This document shows, one piece after another, positions 17,989 to 26,800 of a stretch of 64,000 nucleotides of DNA. Positions within the stretch are counted from its first letter, which is position 1; each line of letters starts with the position of its first letter. Position numbers and translations under genes: made by a program. The notes below the pieces were generated by a model, which searched no databases, had not been told where the DNA came from, and saw only the letters and a program-made list of their open reading frames with translations. The stretch covers positions 124,001-188,000 of the forward strand of contig CAKRSV010000003.1 of the NCBI GenBank assembly GCA_934401915.1, written 5' to 3'. This stretch comes from an uncultured Lachnospiraceae bacterium (GTDB taxonomy: Bacteria; Bacillota; Clostridia; Lachnospirales; Lachnospiraceae).

Positions 17989-19026
17989 ATGGGTATGATT
18001 CAGATAAAAGGAAAAAATTATGTTTATGGGAAAATACTGTACAATGAAAAACGTGAACCGGGATGGAATTTGGGAGATTCCATTCAAACATTTGCAATAG
18101 AATATATTTATCAAACTATGAAGATTGATGAGAAGGATATAGAGGCGGTTCAAATTGACGATATATCTACTTATAAGGCAAAAGGAGATTATAAATTGAT
18201 ATTGCCTATGCAAGGCTGTTTCCGATATTTGAAAAAGAAAGATATTTTCCCAATTTCAAAAGATATCATACCTGTTTTTATTGGGTTTTCACGATGGATG
18301 TGTGGTCATGATAAGGTTGTACAGTATGAACCATGGGGAAGAATTGGTTGTAGAGATGAAGAAACATTAAGATTACTAAAGAAAAAAGGTGTGGATGCTT
18401 TTTTATCAGGATGTTTGACAATATGTTTTCCCAAAAGAAAAGAGCAGCCTAAAAATGGAAAGATTTTTATGGTTGACACACCAAGTGGCATCGAAAACTA
18501 TATGCCAGAAGAGTATAAAGCTCGTCTTGTTTATGTCAGCCAGGAGACAGATGATGGAAAAAATCTGGAGCAAAGAGCACAGGCTTTGTTAAATCAATAT
18601 TGTAGAGAGGCTGAATTGGTAGTGACATCAAGATTGCACTGTGCCAGTCCGTGCATGGCGATGGGCATTCCTGTAATAATGGTAAGGCAGTATTTTGACG
18701 GTAGATATGAGTGGATTGGCAAGTACACAAAACTATATACACCAGACTTATTTAGCACAATTAATTGGGATCCCAAGCCAGTTGAACTGGAGCATGCAAA
18801 AAAAATGATTATGCAGCTTGCAAAAGATATGCTTATGCTGGAGGATTATACGCAGAAAAGTGAAGAGGTAAATACTTTCTATATGGAAAGAGAAAAGGAA
18901 AATTCGAGAACACCATTTAAGGTAGCGTGTTATTTAAAAGTGCTTGCCGTGAACCCTAAGTTGGCATATTTTATTCGGAAAAAAGTGTTACGTAAATTTA
19001 CAGTCTTGAATCAAGATAAGAAGTGA
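17989..19026 (+). CDS. Polysaccharide pyruvyltransferase family protein, copy 1
   Basis: A 345-residue protein of the PS_pyruv_trans (WcaK/CsaB-like) group. IGCRDEETLRLLKKKGVDAFLSGCLTICFPKR is the core of the N-terminal half, and LVVTSRLHCASPCMAMGIPVIMV the C-terminal motif with the Arg-Leu-His expected to bind the donor. These enzymes add pyruvate from phosphoenolpyruvate as a ketal to a sugar, giving a negative charge. Two ATGs (17989 and 17995) are close, and the ribosome site is weak. Base composition is clearly A+T richer than in the genes before it (runs of AAA, ATA and GAA codons). The relative at 20346 flanks the flippase on the other side. Confidence 0.85.
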   Translation: MGMIQIKGKNYVYGKILYNEKREPGWNLGDSIQTFAIEYIYQTMKIDEKDIEAVQIDDISTYKAKGDYKLILPMQGCFRYLKKKDIFPISKDIIPVFIGFSRWMCGHDKVVQYEPWGRIGCRDEETLRLLKKKGVDAFLSGCLTICFPKRKEQPKNGKIFMVDTPSGIENYMPEEYKARLVYVSQETDDGKNLEQRAQALLNQYCREAELVVTSRLHCASPCMAMGIPVIMVRQYFDGRYEWIGKYTKLYTPDLFSTINWDPKPVELEHAKKMIMQLAKDMLMLEDYTQKSEEVNTFYMEREKENSRTPFKVACYLKVLAVNPKLAYFIRKKVLRKFTVLNQDKK

Positions 19027-19027
19027 T

Positions 19028-20299
19028 ATGAAAGTTTTTGGGGACATTAAGAATAATTTTCACAATAGAAAGAGTGATATGATATGGAATACAGCTTCTG
19101 GCATTATTGATGCTGCGCAATCTATTTTGATGTTAAGTTTAATTACTAGGATATGTGGATTGCAGGATGCGGGTATTTTTTCGATTGCTTATTCTATTTC
19201 AATCCTGATGCTTACTATTAGCAGATATGGAATGAGAGATTACCAAGTTACGGATTTAAAAGAAAAATATGATTTTAATGTATATTTCTCTTCCAGAGTA
19301 GTTACTACAATCGGCATGATGTTTGCAAGCATTGTGAGGGTTGCCTTTAATTATGTTTATAGAGATTTTTCAGTATATAAATCGCTTGTTGTATTACTTG
19401 TATGTACTTTAAAGTCGATTGATGGAATCGAGGATGTGTTTCATGCAAGGTTACAACAAAAAAAGAAACTGGCAGTTGCTGCGAAAGCGAAGACTTTGCG
19501 ATTATTGTTGACACTTATGGTGCAGATAATTAGTTTGCTTGTTACGAGAAACTTAGTGGGTGCAATTTTGTTGTCAATAGTAACATCTGTGCTTTTTCTA
19601 TTCTTTTCTTTACGAGAAATATGTGATAAAAAATTATTTGCAAAATTAGAATTTCACTTTGTGGGAGTAAGAGAATTATTATATATTTGCTTCCCGTTTT
19701 TTGGTGCAAGATTTTTATCGGTATATATCAGCAATATACCTAAATATTCTATTGATACACAAATGGATGATGTTGTGCAGGCATGCTTTGGTTTTATTTT
19801 TGCACCGGTATATATTGTCAATGTTGTTGGTCAATTTATATTTCAACCAGTTTTGGTAGAAATGGCTGAAAGCTGGACATATAGGAAATATAAGGAATAT
19901 TTGTGTATTATTTCAAAGCTAATATTTGTAGTCGCTGTACTGACTTTAGTAGGAATCGGAGGATGTTATGTTTTGGGGATTCCATTTTTGTCGTGGTTTT
20001 ATCATGTGGATTTGTTGGCATATAAGAAGGAACTTATGTTATTGATGTTAGCGGGTGGCTTTCTTGCAACAGTTACGATATGGAATATATGTCTTACAAT
20101 TATGAGAAATCAAAAAGTTCTGCTATATGGATATGGTATTGTGGTTTTGTTTGAAAAAATAGTGGCAGACTATATAATAAAAGAATATGGATTGCAGGGG
20201 GCAACTTGGCTATATTTGGTAAGTATTTTTTCCCTTTGCATGATACTTGGAATTGCAGTGGTGGTAATAATCAAACGGAAAAAAAGAAGTTTAGACTAA
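19028..20299 (+). CDS. Wzx-type oligosaccharide flippase
   Basis: A 423-residue protein with about twelve hydrophobic segments and no soluble domain, matching the MVF/Wzx polysaccharide flippase group. The N-terminal WNTASGIIDAAQSILMLSLITRICGLQDAGIFSIAYSISI segment is characteristic: an Asn/Ser-rich first helix, then a Gly pair, then a short loop. It should move the undecaprenyl-pyrophosphate-linked repeat unit across the membrane. It starts one base after the stop of the pyruvyltransferase. Very A+T rich. An ABC exporter (12962) could do the same job for a different glycan. Confidence 0.85.
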   Translation: MKVFGDIKNNFHNRKSDMIWNTASGIIDAAQSILMLSLITRICGLQDAGIFSIAYSISILMLTISRYGMRDYQVTDLKEKYDFNVYFSSRVVTTIGMMFASIVRVAFNYVYRDFSVYKSLVVLLVCTLKSIDGIEDVFHARLQQKKKLAVAAKAKTLRLLLTLMVQIISLLVTRNLVGAILLSIVTSVLFLFFSLREICDKKLFAKLEFHFVGVRELLYICFPFFGARFLSVYISNIPKYSIDTQMDDVVQACFGFIFAPVYIVNVVGQFIFQPVLVEMAESWTYRKYKEYLCIISKLIFVVAVLTLVGIGGCYVLGIPFLSWFYHVDLLAYKKELMLLMLAGGFLATVTIWNICLTIMRNQKVLLYGYGIVVLFEKIVADYIIKEYGLQGATWLYLVSIFSLCMILGIAVVVIIKRKKRSLD

Positions 20300-20345
20300 A
20301 ATAAATATATTTATTGTTTTCAATTTTATAAAAGGGGGATGGAAA

Positions 20346-21377
20346 ATGTTATACGGACGATTGACATATTGTAGACCGGGAAAACCGAAAGGGTTTGTAA
20401 ATATAGGTGATTATATCCAGACATTTGCAATAGATTATATTTATAAATATATGGAGATTCCAGAAGATAAGATTATTAATATTGATAGACATGCGCTTAG
20501 GTCCTATACTGGAGAGGAGGTTATACTTCCGTTAAACGCATGGTTTGGATATAAGGATGATACTGGTGAATTTTCAAAATATATAAGACCGGTGTTTATT
20601 GGTTATCATAATTTAAATAAAAACATAAATAAGAAAATGAATCAGTATGGTATAATTGGATGTAGGGACGAGGGGACTTATCAGGTGTTATCCCAAAAGG
20701 GAATTCATGCGTATATTTCAGGGTGTATGACTGTGTTATTTCCGAAAAGGGATATAAAGCCGAAAAAGGAAAAAGTATTTTTGGTCGATTTACCACAAAC
20801 GGTATTGAAAGTAATTCCTAAAGATATAAAAGAGAAAGCGGAATATGTATCACATGAAATACAGCTTAGTGAAAATATTAATGACAGTCAAGAACAGCGG
20901 CGACTGGAAAAAATAGCACAAGAAATTTTAGAAAAATATAGAAATGAGGCAACATTAGTAATTACTTCCAGACTTCATGCAGCATTACCGTGTATGGCAA
21001 TGGGAATACCAGTTATCCTTTTAAGAGAGGGGGTAGACGAACGTTTTACCTTTATTGATAAATTTATACCTATATATAATATAAAGGATAAAGATATATT
21101 AAAGAAAATAAACTGGAAGGGACAGGCTCCTGATATAGAGAAGTTTAAAAAACAAGTAATGGATTGTGCATGTGAAGCAATCCGAGGAACATTAAATGAC
21201 CAAACAGCAGGAAAGATACACGAATATTATATGGATTGTGAGCGTACACCCATTTCGATACCATTCAGAGTAAAAGCATATGAAAGCATATATAGGAGAT
21301 TTCCTGATTTGGCAGATTTCATAAGGGAAAAAATATTGTTCCGTTTTACGATAGCTAGTTCAAGGAAAGGAAAGTAG
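20346..21377 (+). CDS. Polysaccharide pyruvyltransferase family protein, copy 2
   Basis: A 343-residue paralogue of the CDS at 17989. NIGDYIQTFAIDYIYKYMEI aligns with NLGDSIQTFAIEYIYQTMKI, IGCRDEGTYQVLSQKGIHAYISGCMTVLFPKR with the core of copy 1, and LVITSRLHAALPCMAMGIPVILL with its C-terminal motif. Both also share a C-terminal 'PFRVKAYESIYRRFPDLADFIREKILFRFT' type ending, so they are paralogues rather than independent acquisitions. GGGGGAT precedes the ATG by several bases. The 46 bases before the gene include a perfect AATAAATATATTTATT palindrome, of unclear meaning. A second copy suggests two different pyruvylation sites, or one copy with another acid substituent. Confidence 0.83.
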   Translation: MLYGRLTYCRPGKPKGFVNIGDYIQTFAIDYIYKYMEIPEDKIINIDRHALRSYTGEEVILPLNAWFGYKDDTGEFSKYIRPVFIGYHNLNKNINKKMNQYGIIGCRDEGTYQVLSQKGIHAYISGCMTVLFPKRDIKPKKEKVFLVDLPQTVLKVIPKDIKEKAEYVSHEIQLSENINDSQEQRRLEKIAQEILEKYRNEATLVITSRLHAALPCMAMGIPVILLREGVDERFTFIDKFIPIYNIKDKDILKKINWKGQAPDIEKFKKQVMDCACEAIRGTLNDQTAGKIHEYYMDCERTPISIPFRVKAYESIYRRFPDLADFIREKILFRFTIASSRKGK

Positions 21378-21434
21378 AAGTATTTCAATGTGCGATAATT
21401 ATAAGCCATTTGAAAAAATAAGGAAATATAAAAA

Positions 21435-22385
21435 ATGCAAAGAGTAATTATTACTGGAGGAACTGGTTCTATAGGCATTGCACTAATTCAGAAGTTTATT
21501 AACGAAAAAATTAATGTAGCCGTGATATGCCGGGAAAAATCAAAAAGAATTGCCAGAATACCAAATTCTTCGTATGTTACAGTAATTAAGTGCAATATTG
21601 AAAACATTAAGGAGCTGCCAAAATTAATTCAAGGAAAATATGATGTTTTCTATCATCTGGCTTGGGCAGATACGTTTGGCGAAGGAAGAAATAATATTGA
21701 TTCCCAGATGCGCAATATAGAGTATACGCTTGCTGCGGTGGAGGTTGCTGCAAAGCTTGGATGTAAACGTTTTGTGGGAGCAGGGTCACAGGCAGAATAC
21801 GGAAGGTTTGAAGGAAGCCTGAATGCAATGACGCCGACATTTCCTGAAAATGGATATGGTATTGCCAAACTCTGTGCAGGACAGCTTAGTAGAATTCGCT
21901 GTAGGCAGCTTGGTATGGAACATATCTGGACAAGGGTTCTTAGCATCTATGGTCCGTGTGACGGTGAGAAAACCATGATCAGTACAGTCATTAGACAGCT
22001 TCTGGAAGGGGAAAGACCGGCATGTACGCAAGGAGAACAACTTTGGGATTACCTCTATGCGAAGGATGCCGGAACAGCTTTTTATCTGTTGGGAGAAAAG
22101 GGAAAAGATCAGAAGGTTTACTGTATCGGAAGTGGAAGGGCAAAGCCGCTGAAAGATTACATTTGTTGTATTAGAGACATGATAGATCCGCAGTTGCCCG
22201 TTGGATTTGGAGAAATTCCCTATGGAGAAAAGCAGGTTATGCACCTTTGTGCGGATATTGAAGAATTGACGGCTGATACAGGTTTTTTGCCACAGTATTC
22301 TTTTCGAGAGGGAATAAAAGAGACGATTGCTTGGATGAAGGGTGAAACAAATGAAGAAGATCAGTGTATTGATTCCGTGTTATAA
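21435..22385 (+). CDS. NAD(P)-dependent SDR epimerase/reductase for nucleotide sugar
   Basis: A 316-residue extended SDR. IITGGTGSIGIALIQKF at residues 5-21 is the dinucleotide site. VGAGSQAEYG and NGYGIAKL supply the Ser and the Tyr-x-x-x-Lys catalytic set. YAKDAG and the C-terminal block are as in sugar reductases. Given the CDP-3,6-dideoxyhexose enzymes a few genes downstream, a role as 4-ketosugar reductase or epimerase, comparable with YerF in yersiniose or the abequose/tyvelose synthases, is inferred. The stop overlaps the start of the next gene by about 35 bases, so translation is coupled. The A+T-rich segment ends here. Confidence 0.75.
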   Translation: MQRVIITGGTGSIGIALIQKFINEKINVAVICREKSKRIARIPNSSYVTVIKCNIENIKELPKLIQGKYDVFYHLAWADTFGEGRNNIDSQMRNIEYTLAAVEVAAKLGCKRFVGAGSQAEYGRFEGSLNAMTPTFPENGYGIAKLCAGQLSRIRCRQLGMEHIWTRVLSIYGPCDGEKTMISTVIRQLLEGERPACTQGEQLWDYLYAKDAGTAFYLLGEKGKDQKVYCIGSGRAKPLKDYICCIRDMIDPQLPVGFGEIPYGEKQVMHLCADIEELTADTGFLPQYSFREGIKETIAWMKGETNEEDQCIDSVL

Positions 22386-23307
22386 TGAAGAAGAAAATGT
22401 CGTTCCGATGAGTGAGGCAATTTCAGATTTATTCGAAAAGGAACTAAGGAATTATAATTACGAACTTATTTTTATAGATAACGATTCCCATGACAGGACA
22501 CGGGAACTGTTGCGCAATATCTGTGCTAAGAACAAAAATATTAAGGCCATTTTTAACGCGAAAAATTTTGGTCAGTTCAATTCACCCTACTATGGAATGT
22601 TGCAGGCTACGGGAGACTGCGTGATTACGATGGTCTGTGATTTTCAGGATCCGATTGAGCTGATCCCGCAATATATTGCAGAATGGGAGAACGGCTATAA
22701 AATTGTTATAGGAATTAAGACTTCCAGCAAGGAAAACAAGATTATGTACTGGCTGAGAGGCCTGTACTATAAATTTGTAAAGAAGTTTTCAAATGTAGAT
22801 CAGATTGAGCATTTTACAGGTTCCGGGTTGTATGATAGAGATTTTGTGAATGTTCTGCGTGATCTGGATGATCCGACGCCATTTATGAGAGGAATTGTGG
22901 CAGAGTTAGGCTATAGGCGTAAGGAGATTCCCTACGAACAGCCGCTCAGAAGGGCAGGAAAGACGCATAACAACTGGTATACACTGTATGATGCAGCGAT
23001 GCTCAGCATTACATCTTATACGAAAATAGGACTGCGTCTGTGTACTTTCCTTGGACTGGCAACGGGGGGGATCAGCTTCGTAATTGGCTTGGTATATTTG
23101 ATTATGAAGCTGATACACTGGTATTCTTTTCAGGCGGGGACAGCACCAATACTGATAGGAATGTTTATGCTTGGCGCCATGCAGCTGTTTTTCATTGGCA
23201 TGATAGGGGAATATGTTCTGAGCATCAACCAAAGAGTTATGCACAGACCGTTGGTGATCGAGGAAGAACGAATTAATTTTGATACTGAGGAAAATACAGA
23301 GAAATAG
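22351..23307 (+). CDS. GT2 polyprenyl-phosphate sugar transferase (GtrB/DPM1-like)
   Basis: A 318-residue protein from ATG 22351; AAGGGTG lies before it, and an in-frame GTG three codons earlier is less likely. ISVLIPCYNEEENVVPM is the GT2 start. VTMVCDFQDP is the D-x-D-like metal site, and SGLYDRDFVNVLRDL and PFMRGIVAELGYRRKEIPYE are the catalytic region. Two C-terminal hydrophobic helices (residues about 228-255 and 263-285) match GtrB-like enzymes that load glucose or another sugar on undecaprenyl phosphate for GT-C enzymes. Two GT-C genes and a YfhO protein are in this locus, so the product of this gene may feed them. Confidence 0.85.
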   Translation: MKKISVLIPCYNEEENVVPMSEAISDLFEKELRNYNYELIFIDNDSHDRTRELLRNICAKNKNIKAIFNAKNFGQFNSPYYGMLQATGDCVITMVCDFQDPIELIPQYIAEWENGYKIVIGIKTSSKENKIMYWLRGLYYKFVKKFSNVDQIEHFTGSGLYDRDFVNVLRDLDDPTPFMRGIVAELGYRRKEIPYEQPLRRAGKTHNNWYTLYDAAMLSITSYTKIGLRLCTFLGLATGGISFVIGLVYLIMKLIHWYSFQAGTAPILIGMFMLGAMQLFFIGMIGEYVLSINQRVMHRPLVIEEERINFDTEENTEK

Positions 23308-23342
23308 ACTGAAGGTATCGACGGGTAAAGAAGGAGAATACA

Positions 23343-24956
23343 ATGGATACTAAAATTCAACTGCTGGATTGTACATTGAGAGACGGCGCTTATGTCGTGG
23401 ACGCAAAGTTTGGGACGCCTGCTATCAAAGGCATTATTAAGCGGATGCAGGACGCCAATATTGATATTATTGAATGTGGATGGCTAAAAGACGCAGAACA
23501 CGTTGAAGGAACCTCTTTTTTTCATCTGCCGGAGGATATACAGCCATATCTTATCGATAAGAATTCGTCGGCAACTTATGTTGTGATGATTGACTGGGAT
23601 CGGTACAATCTGGATAATCTGACACCGTACGATGGAAAAACCATAGATGCGATCCGTGTTGTATTTCCGCAGAAGAAATTTAAAGAGGGAATTGCAGTCG
23701 GACAGAAAGTCAAAGAAAAGGGGTATAAGGTATATCTTCAGGCGGCGAATACGCTTGGATATAGCGATGTGGAGCTGATTGAATTGGCGGAAGAAGTAAA
23801 TAAGGTTCATCCGGTAGGTCTTTCTGTCGTAGATACGTTTGGTGCGATGTATGAGGAAGACCTGACACATATCGTGTCTATTCTGGACAGACACTTGGAC
23901 AAAGATATTCAGCTTGGCTTTCATTCCCACAATAACCAGCAGCTTTCTTTTGCACTCTGCATCCATTTTGTGAATTTATTGCAAAATACAGGGAGAAGCA
24001 TGATAATTGACTCCAGTTTGTGCGGCATGGGCAGAGGAGCCGGAAATACAACTACGGAGCTTATGGCAAGCTATTTGAACAGGAAGCATCAGGGAAATTA
24101 TGATATGAATGTTATCATGGATGCCATAGATACGTACATGGGATATTTTCAGGAAAATTACAGCTGGGGATATTCTACACCGTATTTTATTTCTGGAATG
24201 TATTGCGCGCATGTCAATAATATAGCTTATCTGATCAGAAGTCATAGAACGAATACAAAGGACATGAGAAATATTATTGAGTCTTTGTCTGATACAGAGC
24301 GTTTAAAATATGATTACGATTTACTGGAACAGAAATATGTAGATTATCAGAATAAAGTGGTAGACGACGAGCAGACACTAAAGACCTTACAGGGGGAATT
24401 AGTGGAAAGAAATGTGCTCCTTATTCTTCCTGGGAAAACAATAGTTGAGCAGAGAGATGTTATTGATAAATATATATCAGAATATAATCCGGTCATCATA
24501 GGCGTAAATGCAATCAATGAAACCTATCACTATGATTATTTGTTTTTCAGCAACAATATCCGCTATGATTATGCAGGGGAGATTTTTCCTGATACCTTTA
24601 GTAAAACGAAAAGGATTGTTACAAGTAATGTAAAAACAGTGGGAGAAGCGGGAGAATATATCGTTAATTTTAACCTGTTGGTTAAAAGAGGATGGGAACA
24701 TTTTGATAATTCCGGAATTATGTGTCTTAGACTGATGAATAAGCTGCGTGTCAGCAATGTCCTGGTAGCCGGTTTTGACGGCTTTGAGGACGCATATTCA
24801 GAAAGCTACGCGGATGTATCATTGCCACATATTAACCCGGGGAAAAAATGGGAAGATCTTAATCAGGAAATAAAGGATATGTTTTTGGATTTGAAAAAAT
24901 CAACAGAGGGATTCATGAAGATATCCTTGATTACCAAAAGCAAATTTAGTGAATAG
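23343..24956 (+). CDS. DRE-TIM aldolase fused to a C-terminal Rossmann-like domain, copy 2
   Basis: A 537-residue paralogue of the CDS at 5325 with the same two domains. LLDCTLRDGAY at the N-terminus keeps Arg-Asp but has Tyr where DmpG-type aldolases have the catalytic His. GFHSHNNQQL keeps the HxH metal site. From about residue 359, LLILPGKTI, VIIGVNAINETYHYDYLFFSNNIRY and SNVLVAGFDGFED match the second domain of copy 1. Identity is concentrated in the barrel; the C-terminal domain is more divergent. Its neighbours are a GT2 upstream and a thiamine-diphosphate enzyme 11 bases downstream, so it belongs to module B. A retro-aldol or condensation with pyruvate or another 2-oxo acid is inferred, not shown. 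Confidence 0.72.
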   Translation: MDTKIQLLDCTLRDGAYVVDAKFGTPAIKGIIKRMQDANIDIIECGWLKDAEHVEGTSFFHLPEDIQPYLIDKNSSATYVVMIDWDRYNLDNLTPYDGKTIDAIRVVFPQKKFKEGIAVGQKVKEKGYKVYLQAANTLGYSDVELIELAEEVNKVHPVGLSVVDTFGAMYEEDLTHIVSILDRHLDKDIQLGFHSHNNQQLSFALCIHFVNLLQNTGRSMIIDSSLCGMGRGAGNTTTELMASYLNRKHQGNYDMNVIMDAIDTYMGYFQENYSWGYSTPYFISGMYCAHVNNIAYLIRSHRTNTKDMRNIIESLSDTERLKYDYDLLEQKYVDYQNKVVDDEQTLKTLQGELVERNVLLILPGKTIVEQRDVIDKYISEYNPVIIGVNAINETYHYDYLFFSNNIRYDYAGEIFPDTFSKTKRIVTSNVKTVGEAGEYIVNFNLLVKRGWEHFDNSGIMCLRLMNKLRVSNVLVAGFDGFEDAYSESYADVSLPHINPGKKWEDLNQEIKDMFLDLKKSTEGFMKISLITKSKFSE

Positions 24957-24967
24957 CAGGTGAAGAT

Positions 24968-26767
24968 ATGATCAAGTTATCGGATTATGTAATTAAAAGA
25001 CTGGAAGAGACGGGGGCGGAGCATATGTTCATGCTGCCCGGTGGGGGCGCTATGCACCTTAACGATTCCTTGGGGAAAAGTCAGAAACTGGAATATGTTT
25101 GCTGCCTTCATGAGCAGGCATGCGCTATTGCAGCTGAGGCGTATGCCAGAGTCAATAATAAGATAGGGCTGGCAATGGTAACTACCGGACCGGGAGGAAC
25201 CAATGCGCTGACCGGGGTTGCCGGAGCCTATTTGGAATCAACGCCGATGTTTGTTGTATCCGGACAGGTAAAGCGGATGGATATGATAAACAATCAGGGA
25301 ATCCGTCAGCAGGGAATGCAGGAATTAGACATTGTATCTGTCGTTAAGTCTATCACCAAATATGCGGCGTTGGTGGATGACCCACAGATGATCAGGTATC
25401 ATCTGGAGCGTGCGTTATATGAGGCAACGCATGGAAGAAAAGGACCGGTGTGGCTTGATATTCCGCTGGATGTTCAGGCAACGATGATTGATGAACAGAA
25501 ACTGATCGGTTATACTCCGCTTCCGGAAGTAAAAAACACACATTTGGAAAAGCAGGTATTGAACGTTATAGAGCTGATCAATAAAGCAGAAAGACCCGTA
25601 TTGATGGTTGGAAATGGAATCCGGTCAGCAAATGCAGTAGAATTGTTGGATGAGGTATACGAAACGTTAAATATACCTGTTCTGACAACCTGGAATGGAA
25701 TTGACCTGATTGAAGAGGACAATGAGCGGTATTATGGAAGACCCGGAGGTCTTGGCCACAGATATGCTAATTTTATCCAGCAGAATTCAGATTTCTTTTT
25801 AAGCGTTGGGGCTCGCTTAAACCTGCTTCAGACGGGATATAATTTTGATGGATTTGCAAGAGAAGCGACCAAGGTGATGGTCGATATAGATAATGCGGAA
25901 TTACATAAGATCAATGTGAGACCGGATTTGGCAATTTGTGCAGATGCAGGAGAGTTTTTAAGAGTATTATTAAAGCATAAGTCGAAAATTGTAAGAAAAA
26001 ATCGAAAAGAATGGTTTGCTTATGGAAATCGCCTGAAAGAAAAGTATCCGATAGTAAAATCAGAATATTGGGAGCAAAAAGAGCTGGTCAATACGTATTG
26101 CCTGATAGAAACGATATCAAAGTATATGAAAGCTGATGAAGTATATGTGTCAGGAAGTTCAGGAAGCTGTATTGATATTTCGATGCAGACATTCCGGGTA
26201 AAAAGAGGGCAGAGAGTATTCTGTACAAAAGGACTGGCTTCTATGGGGTATGGACTTCCGTCTTCGATTGGGGCCTGCCTTGCAAGCGGAAGGAAAAAGA
26301 CAGTCGGGGTGAATGGCGATGGTGGTTTTATGATGAACATTCAGGAATTGGAAACGATTGCCAGGTTACAGCTTCCGATTAAGATATTTGTACTTAGCAA
26401 TGGTGGATATGGGGCAATCAAAGCCACTCAGACGAATATTTTTGAAGGGCATCTGGTAGCCTGCAATGAGGAGTCAAATTTAACACTGCCGCATGTTGCT
26501 AAAATTGCCGAGGCATTTGGAATAAAAACAGAGGTTATATATTCCAATGAAGAATTGGACAAAAAAGTTCCGGATGTATTAGCATATGACGGACCGGTGA
26601 TCTGTGAAGTAATGACGCCCATTGGTTTGACAGCATTTCCCAAGCAGGTGTCATATAAACGTTCTGACGGGCAGATGGAATCGAAGCCTTTGGAATATAT
26701 GAATCCGCCGATTAGTGAAGAAGAAATGAAAGAAAATATGCTTATTTCAATGTTTGTAGAACAGTGA
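24968..26767 (+). CDS. Thiamine-diphosphate enzyme (acetolactate synthase-like, YerE candidate)
   Basis: A 599-residue protein with three-domain IlvB/POX architecture. CLHEQACAIAAEAYAR carries the cofactor-activating Glu (E49). MVTTGPGGTNALTGVAGAYLES follows. The central FAD/DHS-like domain has LMVGNGIRS. NGDGGFMMNIQEL followed by FVLSNGGYGAIK is the diphosphate/magnesium site. Acetolactate synthase is one option, but isoleucine/valine genes are absent and the gene lies among CDP-sugar enzymes. YerE of yersiniose biosynthesis is a homologous flavoprotein that attaches a two-carbon unit from pyruvate to a CDP-4-ketosugar, so that role is preferred (inference). It starts 11 bases after the aldolase fusion, with CAGGTGA as ribosome site. 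Confidence 0.75.
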   Translation: MIKLSDYVIKRLEETGAEHMFMLPGGGAMHLNDSLGKSQKLEYVCCLHEQACAIAAEAYARVNNKIGLAMVTTGPGGTNALTGVAGAYLESTPMFVVSGQVKRMDMINNQGIRQQGMQELDIVSVVKSITKYAALVDDPQMIRYHLERALYEATHGRKGPVWLDIPLDVQATMIDEQKLIGYTPLPEVKNTHLEKQVLNVIELINKAERPVLMVGNGIRSANAVELLDEVYETLNIPVLTTWNGIDLIEEDNERYYGRPGGLGHRYANFIQQNSDFFLSVGARLNLLQTGYNFDGFAREATKVMVDIDNAELHKINVRPDLAICADAGEFLRVLLKHKSKIVRKNRKEWFAYGNRLKEKYPIVKSEYWEQKELVNTYCLIETISKYMKADEVYVSGSSGSCIDISMQTFRVKRGQRVFCTKGLASMGYGLPSSIGACLASGRKKTVGVNGDGGFMMNIQELETIARLQLPIKIFVLSNGGYGAIKATQTNIFEGHLVACNEESNLTLPHVAKIAEAFGIKTEVIYSNEELDKKVPDVLAYDGPVICEVMTPIGLTAFPKQVSYKRSDGQMESKPLEYMNPPISEEEMKENMLISMFVEQ

Positions 26768-26800
26768 GGTTAAGTCAACGAGAAGGCAAGAGGAAGCAGT

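Noticed and set aside
23343..26767. Phosphonate pathway (ThDP decarboxylase plus HMGL-like enzyme plus cytidylyltransferase)
   Set aside because: No phosphoenolpyruvate mutase is present, and the CDP-dideoxyhexose enzymes explain the context better.
24968..26767. Housekeeping acetolactate synthase for branched-chain amino acids
   Set aside because: No ilvN, ilvC, ilvD or leu genes are adjacent, and the gene is embedded among nucleotide-sugar enzymes.
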